Shown here: positions 35,918 to 44,925 of the stretch, in pieces
How positions within the stretch are numbered: position 1 is the stretch's first letter
How the letters are laid out: each line of letters starts with the position of its first letter
NCBI RefSeq assembly: GCF_014653195.1
Contig: NZ_BNAH01000011.1
Location: forward strand, 23,546 to 87,545
Direction: 5' to 3'
Source: Thalassotalea profundi
GTDB lineage: Bacteria > Pseudomonadota > Gammaproteobacteria > Enterobacterales > Alteromonadaceae
Length of the DNA: 64,000 bases
Made by a program: the position numbers and the translations under genes
The notes under the pieces: model-generated
Databases searched by the model: none
Seen by the model: only the letters and a program-made list of their open reading frames with translations
Told to the model about the DNA's origin: nothing

Positions 35918-36283
35918 ATGGACAATAAAGGTGAAATAATACGCCGCCAAGTAATGGGCGATGAGTTTGTTAATAAGGCATTAGCAAACAGTGATGAATT
36001 TACCCAACCCATGCAACATTATATTAATCAGCATGGGTGGGGCGCAACATGGCAACGTGAAGGTATTGATTTAAAAACCAGAAGCTTAGTTACCATTGCC
36101 ATGCTAACCGCCCTTAAAGCCTCAACAGAGCTAACAGGTCATCTTAGAGGCGCGATAAATAACGGTGCCACTCAATCCGAAATACAAGAAGTATTATTAC
36201 ACAGCGCTGTTTATTGCGGCGCGCCTGCCGCACAAGAAGCCTTTAGAACCGCAAAGGCATTTTTTGATAGTATTGAAAAATAA
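35918..36283 (+). CDS. Carboxymuconolactone decarboxylase (PcaC-like) family protein
   Basis: 121 residues, all-helical CMD fold: TRSLVTIAMLTALKASTELTGHLRGAINNGAT with the family E-x-x-x-H pattern, then EIQEVLLHSAVYCGAPAA. It lacks the CxxC of AhpD-type peroxidases, so it is closer to 4-carboxymuconolactone decarboxylase (PcaC). No other protocatechuate genes are nearby; in the 3-hydroxybutyrate context the real substrate is unclear. It is directly downstream of bdhA. Confidence 0.8.
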   Translation: MDNKGEIIRRQVMGDEFVNKALANSDEFTQPMQHYINQHGWGATWQREGIDLKTRSLVTIAMLTALKASTELTGHLRGAINNGATQSEIQEVLLHSAVYCGAPAAQEAFRTAKAFFDSIEK

Positions 36284-36385
36284 CGATAAACAGCCACAAC
36301 CTTATCACTGTTCCACCTATTTAAAGTAGTACTATTAAGGCGCTACTTATTTCCTTTCTTAAATTATCTACAGTATCTCTTGCGT

Positions 36386-36408
36386 AAAAAAACAGCCGAT
36401 AAAGGCTG
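36386..36408 (-). terminator. Rho-independent terminator between convergent genes
   Basis: Stem CAGCC / GGCTG (36393-36397, 36404-36408) with a seven-T run on the minus strand and a shorter one on the plus strand; lies between the CMD gene (stop 36283) and the esterase (stop 36443). Confidence 0.75.
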
Positions 36409-36442
36409 CTTTTAAAAATTCAACAATGATTATTATTTAGCT

Positions 36443-37381
36443 CTAGCGTAGAAACTGCCCAATAAGTTGATAACTACGTTCACACTCTTCTTCAACTAAA
36501 CTTTGTAGCAACATATACGCATGGGGCAAATCTGGAAAGTGGTGCTCTTCTACTGTTACGCCAGCAGCTTTTAATTTATTTAGATAGGCTAAGCCTTCAT
36601 CTCTTAACGGATCACAACCACCTGTAATAATAAATGTTTCGGGCATTTTATTGGAAAACTCACCAAACAACGGCGAAGCTTTTTTAACAAGATCATCATG
36701 TAAATTTTCAACTTGAAAATATTGCTGAAAATACCAGGTAACTTTGTCTTTTTCGAGTAAGTAGCCTTGACCATTTTCATCAATTGAAGCAGAAGTCATG
36801 GTGTAGTCTACACTTGGATAAATCAGCACTTGCTTATCAATTTTTACGGCTTTATTTTCCACGTTATTCATTACCAATGTGGTACAAATTGCACCACCAG
36901 CACTATCGCCTGCAATGTAAAGTTTATCATTATAATTCAAACCATTAAGTAACGTTTTATAGTGAGTAAGTAGATACTGACAATCATCAATTCCAGCAGG
37001 ATAAGGGTGCTCAGGTGCTAAACGATAATCAACACAAATTACAATACAGTTTGTGTGTTGAGCTAATTGTCGACTAATAGGGTCATACAATTCAACGCTA
37101 CCGCACATATGACCACCGCCATGAAAATGCAATAATACTGGCAGTTTTTCAGTAGGCGCCGGGTGATAAATACGCACGGGTATTTTACGATCAGTAAGTA
37201 CAAGTTCATCATTACGAACAAGCTCAATATCAGGTTTATTATCAAGAAGTGCTGACAAATTATTTAACCCAGTACGTACAGCTTCGGCACTGAATGGAAT
37301 ACCTTGTTGCTTTGCATCAGCAATAGCGGTATTAACTTGCATTAAAAAAACGTCAAGCTTTGGCGTAATTATTCCGCGCAT
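36443..37381 (-). CDS. HSL-family alpha/beta-hydrolase (cytoplasmic esterase)
   Basis: 312 residues, no signal peptide. Hormone-sensitive-lipase family marks: H87-G-G-G90 oxyanion motif, VDYRLAPEHPYPAGIDD, GDSAGG with nucleophile S160, then CDPLRDEG and LPHAYML with the acid and His. These enzymes split short-chain acyl esters. It starts inside the last codons of the MFS gene (13-base overlap), so import and hydrolysis are coupled; hydrolysis of imported hydroxybutyrate oligomers is a reasonable reading but unproven. Confidence 0.87.
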   Translation of the reverse strand: MRGIITPKLDVFLMQVNTAIADAKQQGIPFSAEAVRTGLNNLSALLDNKPDIELVRNDELVLTDRKIPVRIYHPAPTEKLPVLLHFHGGGHMCGSVELYDPISRQLAQHTNCIVICVDYRLAPEHPYPAGIDDCQYLLTHYKTLLNGLNYNDKLYIAGDSAGGAICTTLVMNNVENKAVKIDKQVLIYPSVDYTMTSASIDENGQGYLLEKDKVTWYFQQYFQVENLHDDLVKKASPLFGEFSNKMPETFIITGGCDPLRDEGLAYLNKLKAAGVTVEEHHFPDLPHAYMLLQSLVEEECERSYQLIGQFLR

Positions 37382-38562
37382 AGTTCTTCCTTATTTTCTT
37401 TTTTCCCTGTTTCAGGCAAAAAGAAACTACCGATAAAAAAGGTTACACTGACAATAGAGATTAAAATAAATGACACCGTATAATCACCTTGGTTAATATC
37501 CACTAATTTACCAAAAACCCATAAAACAACCGTGGAGACTAAGTAACTAATCGAATAAAAAAGGCTAAATACTACCGTAATGCGTTGACCTGTCATTTTA
37601 GGTAATTCATGAGGAATAGAAACTAACGCAGTTATAGGGAAGAAAACAAAGAAGCCCAATAAAATAGCCGACACGGTTTGTAAGGTACTGTTCGTGCTAA
37701 ATGAAACACCAATAATGGTAAGAACTATCATTGCACCTGACCAGCGAATTACTGGTAGTCGTAAGGGGACCTTTTTACTGTAAATCATACCGGCAAGGGT
37801 GCCTACAATCCCAAAGCCTATTACCCACGTACTTTGCGTAATGCCGGCCTTAGGGTAAAAAGTAAATAAACAAATATAAAACGCTAATAAGCCTGAATAT
37901 GTTAACCCATAAATCCAATTAAACTTATCTTTAAGGCCATCTAAATAACTATAGTTATTATTTTTTTCTTCTTCCGCGGTTTGCTGAGTATCTGTTGCCT
38001 GAGGCTCAAACTTTACCAATAACCAAGCTAAGGCAAAAAACAAACTGGCTAGCGAGAAAACAACCAAGCTCATTTTCCAACCACCAGAGATCTGATTAAT
38101 AGCATCCATTTGCCATAAAATAATGCCAGTACCCACATTAAATGCCACCGCATTTAAACCATTGATGACAGCACGTTCTTTTACAGGAAACCAGTGCATA
38201 ACAATAGGATTAAAATACACCACCATAAAAGCGCCACCTAAGCCCATTAAAAATCGACTTATCAGTAACAGTTCATAATTAGGTGCGTACGGGGTTAATA
38301 TGCCAATAACAATAAGGATACTTGAGATAAAAAAAGCGTATTTAATACCAAACTTTATCGCAATCCATGCCGCACCAAACGTACCTACTATTTTAGCTAA
38401 AGTCACCATGCCACTAATAAAACTTGCCGATGCTAAACTATCAACATGCATTGAAGACATTATTTGCTGCATGCTTGCAGCACCACCAACCCAAGCCATA
38501 GCAAACAGTACATAGCTAATAAAAACGATGGCCTCAACCAAGTATTTGTGACTAATTTTCAT
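37369..38562 (-). CDS. MFS transporter of the PHB-like locus
   Basis: 397 residues with 12 predicted membrane helices and a short cytoplasmic loop (residues about 190-210, rich in Gln and Glu) between helices 6 and 7. The GGAFMVVYFNPIVMHWFPVKERA segment after helix 4 is an MFS motif like those of the NarK/oxalate-formate groups, which carry anions. Overlaps the esterase gene by 13 bases. Likely imports a carboxylate such as 3-hydroxybutyrate or its oligomers; substrate inferred from context only. Confidence 0.82.
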   Translation of the reverse strand: MKISHKYLVEAIVFISYVLFAMAWVGGAASMQQIMSSMHVDSLASASFISGMVTLAKIVGTFGAAWIAIKFGIKYAFFISSILIVIGILTPYAPNYELLLISRFLMGLGGAFMVVYFNPIVMHWFPVKERAVINGLNAVAFNVGTGIILWQMDAINQISGGWKMSLVVFSLASLFFALAWLLVKFEPQATDTQQTAEEEKNNNYSYLDGLKDKFNWIYGLTYSGLLAFYICLFTFYPKAGITQSTWVIGFGIVGTLAGMIYSKKVPLRLPVIRWSGAMIVLTIIGVSFSTNSTLQTVSAILLGFFVFFPITALVSIPHELPKMTGQRITVVFSLFYSISYLVSTVVLWVFGKLVDINQGDYTVSFILISIVSVTFFIGSFFLPETGKKENKEELCAE

Positions 38563-38796
38563 ATAGGAAATTTCTAATCTAAAAAGATATTTGAACTCAG
38601 ATTACCGTATGACACCATTTAAATAACTACTACCTTAGTTCACTATATTAGCTCTGTACATTAGTACACTATAATACTCACTAAACCATGTTATGCTTAA
38701 TTCGTTTTTTAAATGCATAAAACCTAATAGCTTTTAAAGCGATTTAGTAAAAATTATTAATAGCCTCCACAGCATATACAACATAAATAAGTAAGG

Positions 38797-41700
38797 GTGG
38801 ATCAATTGTTAGTTTGGCTTTCTTTAGATACATGGTTTATAACCTTACTCTCTATTGCCTATCTCGTATTGCTTTTCATTGTAGCTCATTGGGGGCAAAA
38901 GCAATCACCTGAAAACTGGTCAAGAAAACCGTGGATTTATAGTTTATCTTTAGGGGTTAGTTGTACCTCTTGGGCATTTTATGGAACGGTTGGCCAAGCT
39001 GCGACTACTGGCGCTTGGTTAGCGCCTATTTATATTGGCACCATTTTTTGTTTAGTGTTTGCTTGGCCAATGCTTTACAAAACCTTGCTTATTATTAAAC
39101 AACAAAACCTAACCTCTATCGCCGACTTTATCGCCTTTCGTTATGACCGGTCACCTAAAATTGCAGCCACGGTTTCTATCATTGCTTTATTAGGTACAGT
39201 GCCTTATATCGCCTTGCAGTTACGCGCGATTAGCGGAAGTTTTGATTTGTTAACAGGTACTTATCAATCAGGTATTAGTACTGCATTTATTGTCACTATT
39301 GTGCTAATTGTGTTTAGCGTTTTTTTTGGTACTCGGCAAGTCGCGGCAAACAAACAAAACCAAGGCTTAGTATTAGCTATTGTCTTTAGTTCGATAGTGA
39401 AGCTATTCGCTTTAACTGCCGTAGGTATTTTTGCCACATTTTTTGTGTTTGACGGTTTTGGCGATTTACTCAATCAACGAGAGACAATTAATCCGCAAAC
39501 AGTTGGTCAATCAACTTACCTGATTACCGCACAGGCTATTTTGGGTGCTATTACGATTTTTATTCTGCCACAACAGTTTCATATGATGATGATTGAAAAT
39601 CATAATGAACAAGAGTTGAAAACAGCGCGCTGGTTATTTCCTCTGTATTTAATATTAATTAATCTCTTTATTTTACCTATTGCTATAGCAGGGCAATTAA
39701 CCTTTCCAGGTGGCAGTGTTGACGCAGACACCTACGTATTAACCTTGCCATTATTTTATCAGCAAGCATGGTTAGGTGTAGTGGTGTACATTGGTGGTTT
39801 GGCCGCGGCAACCAGTATGGTTATTGTATGTGCCATCGTATTAAGCACCATGTTTTCTACTGAAGTATTAAACCCACTGGTTTTAAAGTTCCGCTTATTT
39901 AATACTAAAAAAACATCACAGCTGTCAGGCTTATTACTTAATTTAAGACGTTTTTCCATCGCCATTATTTTACTGTTTGGTTTTCTATTTGAACGTTTCA
40001 TTAATCAACAAAGTCACCTTGCTTCTATTGGCTTACTGTCTTTTGTTTTATTATCGCAATTTGCTCCTGCAACCGTTGGCGCACTTTATTGGCGTAAAGC
40101 TAATACTAAAGGGGCATTAATAGGGTTAATTGCTGGCAGCTTCGTTTGGTTTTACACTTTGTTATTACCCGCTTTAATACCTGAAAGTACCTGGGTTGAA
40201 TATGGCCTATGGAATATCTATTGGTTAAAGCCTACCGCGTTATTTGGCATTACTTTTTTAGATGCTACCAGTCACGGTGTATTTCTTAGCTTGATAACCA
40301 ATCTTGCCTGTTATGTACTGGTATCACTTTTAACCCATCGTAGTGTTGGCGAAAAATTACAAGCAGAACTCTTTGTTAATAAAACTCAAAATCAATTTGA
40401 ACGCCATCTCTCTATTGATGACCTTTATAGCTTATTACACCGCTTTATTGATAAAGAGGCTGCTGAAGAATTACTGAACTTTGCTAAACAAAACACGCGC
40501 AATAACCAACTAAAAAATGAAGCATTAATTGAATATACTAGATTACAGCTTTCAGGAGTTTTAGGTTCAGCTTCCACCCGCATGGTAATGAAAGCCGCTT
40601 CTACCTCACAAAAAATGCCGCTTGAAGATGTCGTCAGTATTGTTGATGAAGCTAGCCAAATGTTTCGTTTTAACCGTGAACTTTTGCAGTCTGGCGTAGA
40701 AAACATTGAGCAAGGTATTAGTATTGTTGATGCAGATATGCGCTTAGTTGCATGGAATCAACGCTATATTGAACTATTAGATTACCCCGAAGGGTTAGTT
40801 ACAGCAGGCAAGTCAATTGAAGACTTGCTGCGATTTAACATAGCCAAAGGTATTATTACCGGGGCAGAAAGCGAAGGGCTAATAGAGCGTAGAATTGAAC
40901 ATATGCGCTCGGGCAATAGTCATTACTTTCAACGCACTATGCCTAATGGCATTGTTATAGAAATACGTGGACAATCAATGCCTGGTGGAGGCTTTGTTAG
41001 TACCTTTACCGATATAACCGCGCATATTGAAGCTGAAAAAGCCTTAAAAAGAGCCAATGAAGATCTTGAAAAACGTGTTGAAGAAAGAACACAGGCATTA
41101 AGACAGGCCATAGCTGAAGCTGAAGCGGCTAACAGTAGTAAAACCCGATTTTTAGCGGCCGCCAGTCATGATTTAATGCAACCATTTAATGCGTTATCTT
41201 TATTTACTTCTATGTTAAAAAAGAAAGTAAAAGACGATGAATTAGCCTTACTAGCGAATCACATAGACGACTCTCTTAATGTCGTTGAAGCGTTATTATC
41301 TGACTTAGTTGAAATATCTCGTCTTGATAACAGCTCAGAGAAAATTGAAAAAAGCCATTTTGCTTTAGACGAATTACTCAGCCCGCTGAAAAATGAATTT
41401 ATCTTATTAGCCGAACAAGAAAACATTAGTTTTCATTACCAAAAAACAACGTGCTGGGTTAATACTGACAAAAGAATGTTGCGTCGCATTATTCAAAATT
41501 TTTTATCTAATGCGGTACATTACTGTAAAGACAAAACCGGCAATAAAGCCAATATTCGCAGCAAAATACTATTAGGTGTTCGTCACACAAATACCCATAT
41601 TCGTATTGAAGTTTGGGATAACGGCCCAGGTATCCCTGTTGATAAACAACAAACTATTTTTCAAGAATTTGAACGCCTAGAACAAACACGTGAAGTGCCT

Positions 41701-42258
41701 GGATTAGGGCTAGGACTAGCCATAGCTGAACGAATGTCTTCATTATTAGGGTTATCCATTTCATTGAAATCTACTGTAGGTAAGGGCACAGGATTTATGA
41801 TTGAGGTGCCCCGCATTCAACGTAAAGCTGCGGTGGAAGTTAATAACCTTGAGCTCACCTTAGACAAACAAGTAGATAAATTTTCTAATATGTCAGTTAT
41901 CGTCATTGATAACGATGCATTAATGTTAACGGCTTTGTCCTCACAACTTACCGAATGGGGTTGCCAAGTCTTTATGGCAAAAGATGAAGTTGCCTTAATG
42001 AAGCACGTATTAACCACGATGAAAACAAAACCTCGCTTAATTATTGCTGATTATCACCTAGACAATAATAAAAATGGCGTAGATCTCGTACTAGAATTAT
42101 TAAATAACCAACACTGGGATATTCCTTGCGTGATCTGTTCAGCAGATCCATCAGAGCAAGTACGCCAACATACCAGTGAAGCCAACTTTCTCTTTTTAAG
42201 AAAGCCAATTAAAGCTTTGGCATTAAAGCGTTTAATACGACAGCTGATCACATCTTAG
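38797..42258 (+). CDS. Hybrid sensor histidine kinase with sodium:solute symporter domain (CrbS/MxtR-like)
   Basis: 1153 residues. Residues 1 to about 500 are a complete SSS (PutP-like) symporter domain of about 13 helices; then a PAS domain at about 630-740, a coiled coil (EKALKRANEDLEKRVEERTQ), a HisKA box with phospho-acceptor H791 (SHDLMQPFNALSL), HATPase N and G boxes (NFLSNAVHYC, DNGPGIP) and a C-terminal receiver with D1085. This is the layout of CrbS (Vibrio) and MxtR (Pseudomonas), which partner a LuxR-type regulator such as the one at 34.4 kb. The GTG start has its Shine-Dalgarno too close; a TTG at 38806 is an alternative. Confidence 0.92.
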   Translation: MDQLLVWLSLDTWFITLLSIAYLVLLFIVAHWGQKQSPENWSRKPWIYSLSLGVSCTSWAFYGTVGQAATTGAWLAPIYIGTIFCLVFAWPMLYKTLLIIKQQNLTSIADFIAFRYDRSPKIAATVSIIALLGTVPYIALQLRAISGSFDLLTGTYQSGISTAFIVTIVLIVFSVFFGTRQVAANKQNQGLVLAIVFSSIVKLFALTAVGIFATFFVFDGFGDLLNQRETINPQTVGQSTYLITAQAILGAITIFILPQQFHMMMIENHNEQELKTARWLFPLYLILINLFILPIAIAGQLTFPGGSVDADTYVLTLPLFYQQAWLGVVVYIGGLAAATSMVIVCAIVLSTMFSTEVLNPLVLKFRLFNTKKTSQLSGLLLNLRRFSIAIILLFGFLFERFINQQSHLASIGLLSFVLLSQFAPATVGALYWRKANTKGALIGLIAGSFVWFYTLLLPALIPESTWVEYGLWNIYWLKPTALFGITFLDATSHGVFLSLITNLACYVLVSLLTHRSVGEKLQAELFVNKTQNQFERHLSIDDLYSLLHRFIDKEAAEELLNFAKQNTRNNQLKNEALIEYTRLQLSGVLGSASTRMVMKAASTSQKMPLEDVVSIVDEASQMFRFNRELLQSGVENIEQGISIVDADMRLVAWNQRYIELLDYPEGLVTAGKSIEDLLRFNIAKGIITGAESEGLIERRIEHMRSGNSHYFQRTMPNGIVIEIRGQSMPGGGFVSTFTDITAHIEAEKALKRANEDLEKRVEERTQALRQAIAEAEAANSSKTRFLAAASHDLMQPFNALSLFTSMLKKKVKDDELALLANHIDDSLNVVEALLSDLVEISRLDNSSEKIEKSHFALDELLSPLKNEFILLAEQENISFHYQKTTCWVNTDKRMLRRIIQNFLSNAVHYCKDKTGNKANIRSKILLGVRHTNTHIRIEVWDNGPGIPVDKQQTIFQEFERLEQTREVPGLGLGLAIAERMSSLLGLSISLKSTVGKGTGFMIEVPRIQRKAAVEVNNLELTLDKQVDKFSNMSVIVIDNDALMLTALSSQLTEWGCQVFMAKDEVALMKHVLTTMKTKPRLIIADYHLDNNKNGVDLVLELLNNQHWDIPCVICSADPSEQVRQHTSEANFLFLRKPIKALALKRLIRQLITS

Positions 42259-42266
42259 CTATTAAT

Positions 42267-43460
42267 TTATGCATTAATTAACTTCAATGCGTTAGACAAG
42301 TCTGCGAGTAAATCGTCTACATTTTCTAAGCCCACAGAGATACGCATATCACCAAGTGATATGCCCATTTTTTCAAATTGTTCTGGGCTTTGTTCTTTCA
42401 TACAGCTTATCGCTGGTGCATAAATTAAACTTTCATGTCCCCCCCAACTCACGCCTATTTTGAATAATTCTAGTGAATTAAAGAAGGTTTTAATCTCTTT
42501 CGGGTTGTCCGTTTTTAACCTAAAGCTCATTAAACCACTAAAACCTGACATCTGCTGACGAGCCAACTCTGCTTGAGGGAAACTTGATAAACCCGGATAG
42601 TTAACTTCTTCTATCAATGGGTGAGCGCTTAAATACTCTGCGATACACATAGCACTTTTTTGATGGCGCGCCATGCGTAAGTCTAAAGTACGCAAACTTC
42701 GCAGTAGTAAAGAGGCTTCTACTGGTGCCATTTTTGCCCCAAGTAGTTCATATTCTCTCACATGAATAGCATCGATAAGTTTATTGCTCCCTATTACTAC
42801 TCCAGACACTATATCGCTATGCCCTCCCAAATACTTAGAACAAGAATGTATTTCAAGATCAATTCCTAACGCTAAAGGCTTTTGAAATAAAGGTGTAGCC
42901 CAAGTGTTATCAATAGCGGTAGCAATATTATGTTTTTTAGCTATTTCAGCTATTGCCGATAAATTTTGTAAACTAAAGATCACTGAAGATGGGCTTTCTA
43001 AATAAATTAAGCGCGTATTAGCTTTAATTGCTTTTGCTATTTCATCAACATCAGAGCCAGAAACGTAAGTCACCTCAATATTCATTTTTGGGATCAAAAA
43101 GTCATTAATCAGACTGATGGACGGGCCATAAATATTTTTTAAGGTGATAATATGATCGCCCGCAGATAAACAATGTAACATCGCTGCCGAAACTGCCGCC
43201 ATACCAGAAGAGAACAATTTACTTTTATCGCCCCCTGCTAGCGTGGCAATTTTTTGCTCGACTAAAGCAACCGTCGGGTTTTTTCCTCGACTATATATTG
43301 AGTTGTTAATTTTATCTTCAAATGCCTTTTCTATCGCTTCCCAACTAGAGAAAGTAAAAAGTGAATTCTGATAAATAGGCGGAACAACAGCACCAAACTG
43401 GTCTTGATATTGATCATTATCATGCATCATTAACGTTTCAATATGCCGCTTATTGGCCAT
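42267..43460 (-). CDS. Cys/Met-metabolism PLP-dependent enzyme (cystathionine gamma-synthase/beta-lyase type)
   Basis: About 397 residues from ATG 43460 (GGAG upstream); the upstream extension overlaps the antiporter gene. Fold-type I PLP enzyme: YSRGKNPTVALVEQKIATLAGG, SSGMAAVSAAMLHC, DNTWATPLFQKPLALGID and SCSKYLGGHSDIVSG with the PLP lysine in SKYLGG. Probable C-S lyase or gamma-synthase acting on a thioether amino acid. Last gene of an operon after GH97 and NhaC, overlapping the latter by 11 bases, an unusual coupling. Only eight bases separate its stop from the convergent kinase stop. Confidence 0.88.
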   Translation of the reverse strand: MANKRHIETLMMHDNDQYQDQFGAVVPPIYQNSLFTFSSWEAIEKAFEDKINNSIYSRGKNPTVALVEQKIATLAGGDKSKLFSSGMAAVSAAMLHCLSAGDHIITLKNIYGPSISLINDFLIPKMNIEVTYVSGSDVDEIAKAIKANTRLIYLESPSSVIFSLQNLSAIAEIAKKHNIATAIDNTWATPLFQKPLALGIDLEIHSCSKYLGGHSDIVSGVVIGSNKLIDAIHVREYELLGAKMAPVEASLLLRSLRTLDLRMARHQKSAMCIAEYLSAHPLIEEVNYPGLSSFPQAELARQQMSGFSGLMSFRLKTDNPKEIKTFFNSLELFKIGVSWGGHESLIYAPAISCMKEQSPEQFEKMGISLGDMRISVGLENVDDLLADLSNALKLINA

Positions 43461-44925
43461 AAATAGATTCTCCAGTTTGTTCGTCTTTAAAAAAGCCAAT
43501 AGCAAAAAAAGCACAAATAAACGCTATTGGGATGTTAATTAATGAAAGTAATTGCCAGTGCCAATAATCTTGAATAGCGACACCTAAAGATGCATAAATA
43601 AAGACAGCGGTAGTACTCCATGGCACTAAGCTTTCTATCATTGTGCCAGTGTCTTCGAGTGACCGAGATAATACTTTTCTAGAGATATTCAATTGGTCAT
43701 ATTTTTTGCCAAAGGCTTCACCAACAATAAAACTATTCGCATATTGACTTGAGGTGATGGCATTTACTATCGCAGACGAAAACAACGACGCGGCAACCAA
43801 AGAAAATTGACGCTTAATACCACTTAATAATTTGTTCACTAATACCGACATTGCGGATATGCAATCTATAGCGCCTACATAGATAAACACTAAAATAGTA
43901 ATAATAATCGGCTCATTCAAAGCGTATAAACCACCACGATTAAATAAAACACCTATATGCTCAGGAATGTGGGTGGCTATTTCTGATCCAGTACCAATCA
44001 TGGCGATATCAAAACCTTTATAAAGCGTTTGTACTACATCATCTAACTGAATTGATTGAAAAATAAGTGCTAAGAAACAAGCAATTAATGAAGATAGTAT
44101 GAGTATAGGTAAAGGTGGTTTTCGTGTGATAGAGCCATATAAAATGACAATTGGCGGTAACATTAATAAATAATGGAAATTAAACAGTGATGAAATGGCA
44201 GAAAGAGTTTGTTGAAATAATGTAATACTTTCAATATGAGTAACAGCGCTATTCATTTGTGCAGGGTAAATATAATCTAAGGCGAAAAAACCTAAAGCCG
44301 CCAACACTGCAGAAGGCAATGTTGTAAATAGCATTGATTTTATATGTTGGTATAGCTCTACATTCGAAGCCATGGCCGCAATATTTGTGGTATCAGATAG
44401 CGGCGACATTTTATCACCAAAGTAAGCCCCTCCGACAATAGCACCCGTTACAATACCAAGATCGGCATTAATCACCTGTGCAACCGTTATAATGACTAAA
44501 CCAATTGTTGCTATAGATCCCCAAGATGTTCCTGTACACATTGAGAAAAAAATAGGCACTAAGAATGCGATTATATAGATATGCTCAGGCGACACTATTT
44601 TTAAGGCATAATAAACCAACATAGGAATAGTGCCAGATATCAACCAACTGCCAATTAATAATCCGATAGCAAACAGCAATAAAATAGTTGGGATCGCTTT
44701 ACTCAACTTATTAGTCACTGCCATTTGAATACTTGACCAACTAAAACCTAAATAGAATAGCTGACCAATAGCAATTATTGCGGCTAATAAAAAAACTATT
44801 TCAAGCGGAAATGGTGATTGCTCCAGCAATAATGGTCTTAGCATTAACCCATAAAGTACTAAAACCAATAATGTTCCTACCGAAAATAGGGATTGTGAGA
44901 AGCTAGCTTTTTTAACATTATCCAT
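43450..44925 (-). CDS. NhaC-family antiporter
   Basis: 491 residues, 11-13 membrane helices. The FSMCTGTSWGSIATIGLVIITVAQ segment and GAIVGGAYFGDKMSPLSDTTNIAA are signatures of NhaC-type Na+/H+ antiporters. Some members of this superfamily carry amino acids instead, and the PLP enzyme next door makes a thioether or amino-acid substrate thinkable. The gene overlaps GH97 upstream (8 bases) and the PLP gene downstream (11 bases), so the three are translated as a coupled unit. Confidence 0.87.
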   Translation of the reverse strand: MDNVKKASFSQSLFSVGTLLVLVLYGLMLRPLLLEQSPFPLEIVFLLAAIIAIGQLFYLGFSWSSIQMAVTNKLSKAIPTILLLFAIGLLIGSWLISGTIPMLVYYALKIVSPEHIYIIAFLVPIFFSMCTGTSWGSIATIGLVIITVAQVINADLGIVTGAIVGGAYFGDKMSPLSDTTNIAAMASNVELYQHIKSMLFTTLPSAVLAALGFFALDYIYPAQMNSAVTHIESITLFQQTLSAISSLFNFHYLLMLPPIVILYGSITRKPPLPILILSSLIACFLALIFQSIQLDDVVQTLYKGFDIAMIGTGSEIATHIPEHIGVLFNRGGLYALNEPIIITILVFIYVGAIDCISAMSVLVNKLLSGIKRQFSLVAASLFSSAIVNAITSSQYANSFIVGEAFGKKYDQLNISRKVLSRSLEDTGTMIESLVPWSTTAVFIYASLGVAIQDYWHWQLLSLINIPIAFICAFFAIGFFKDEQTGESIYGQ

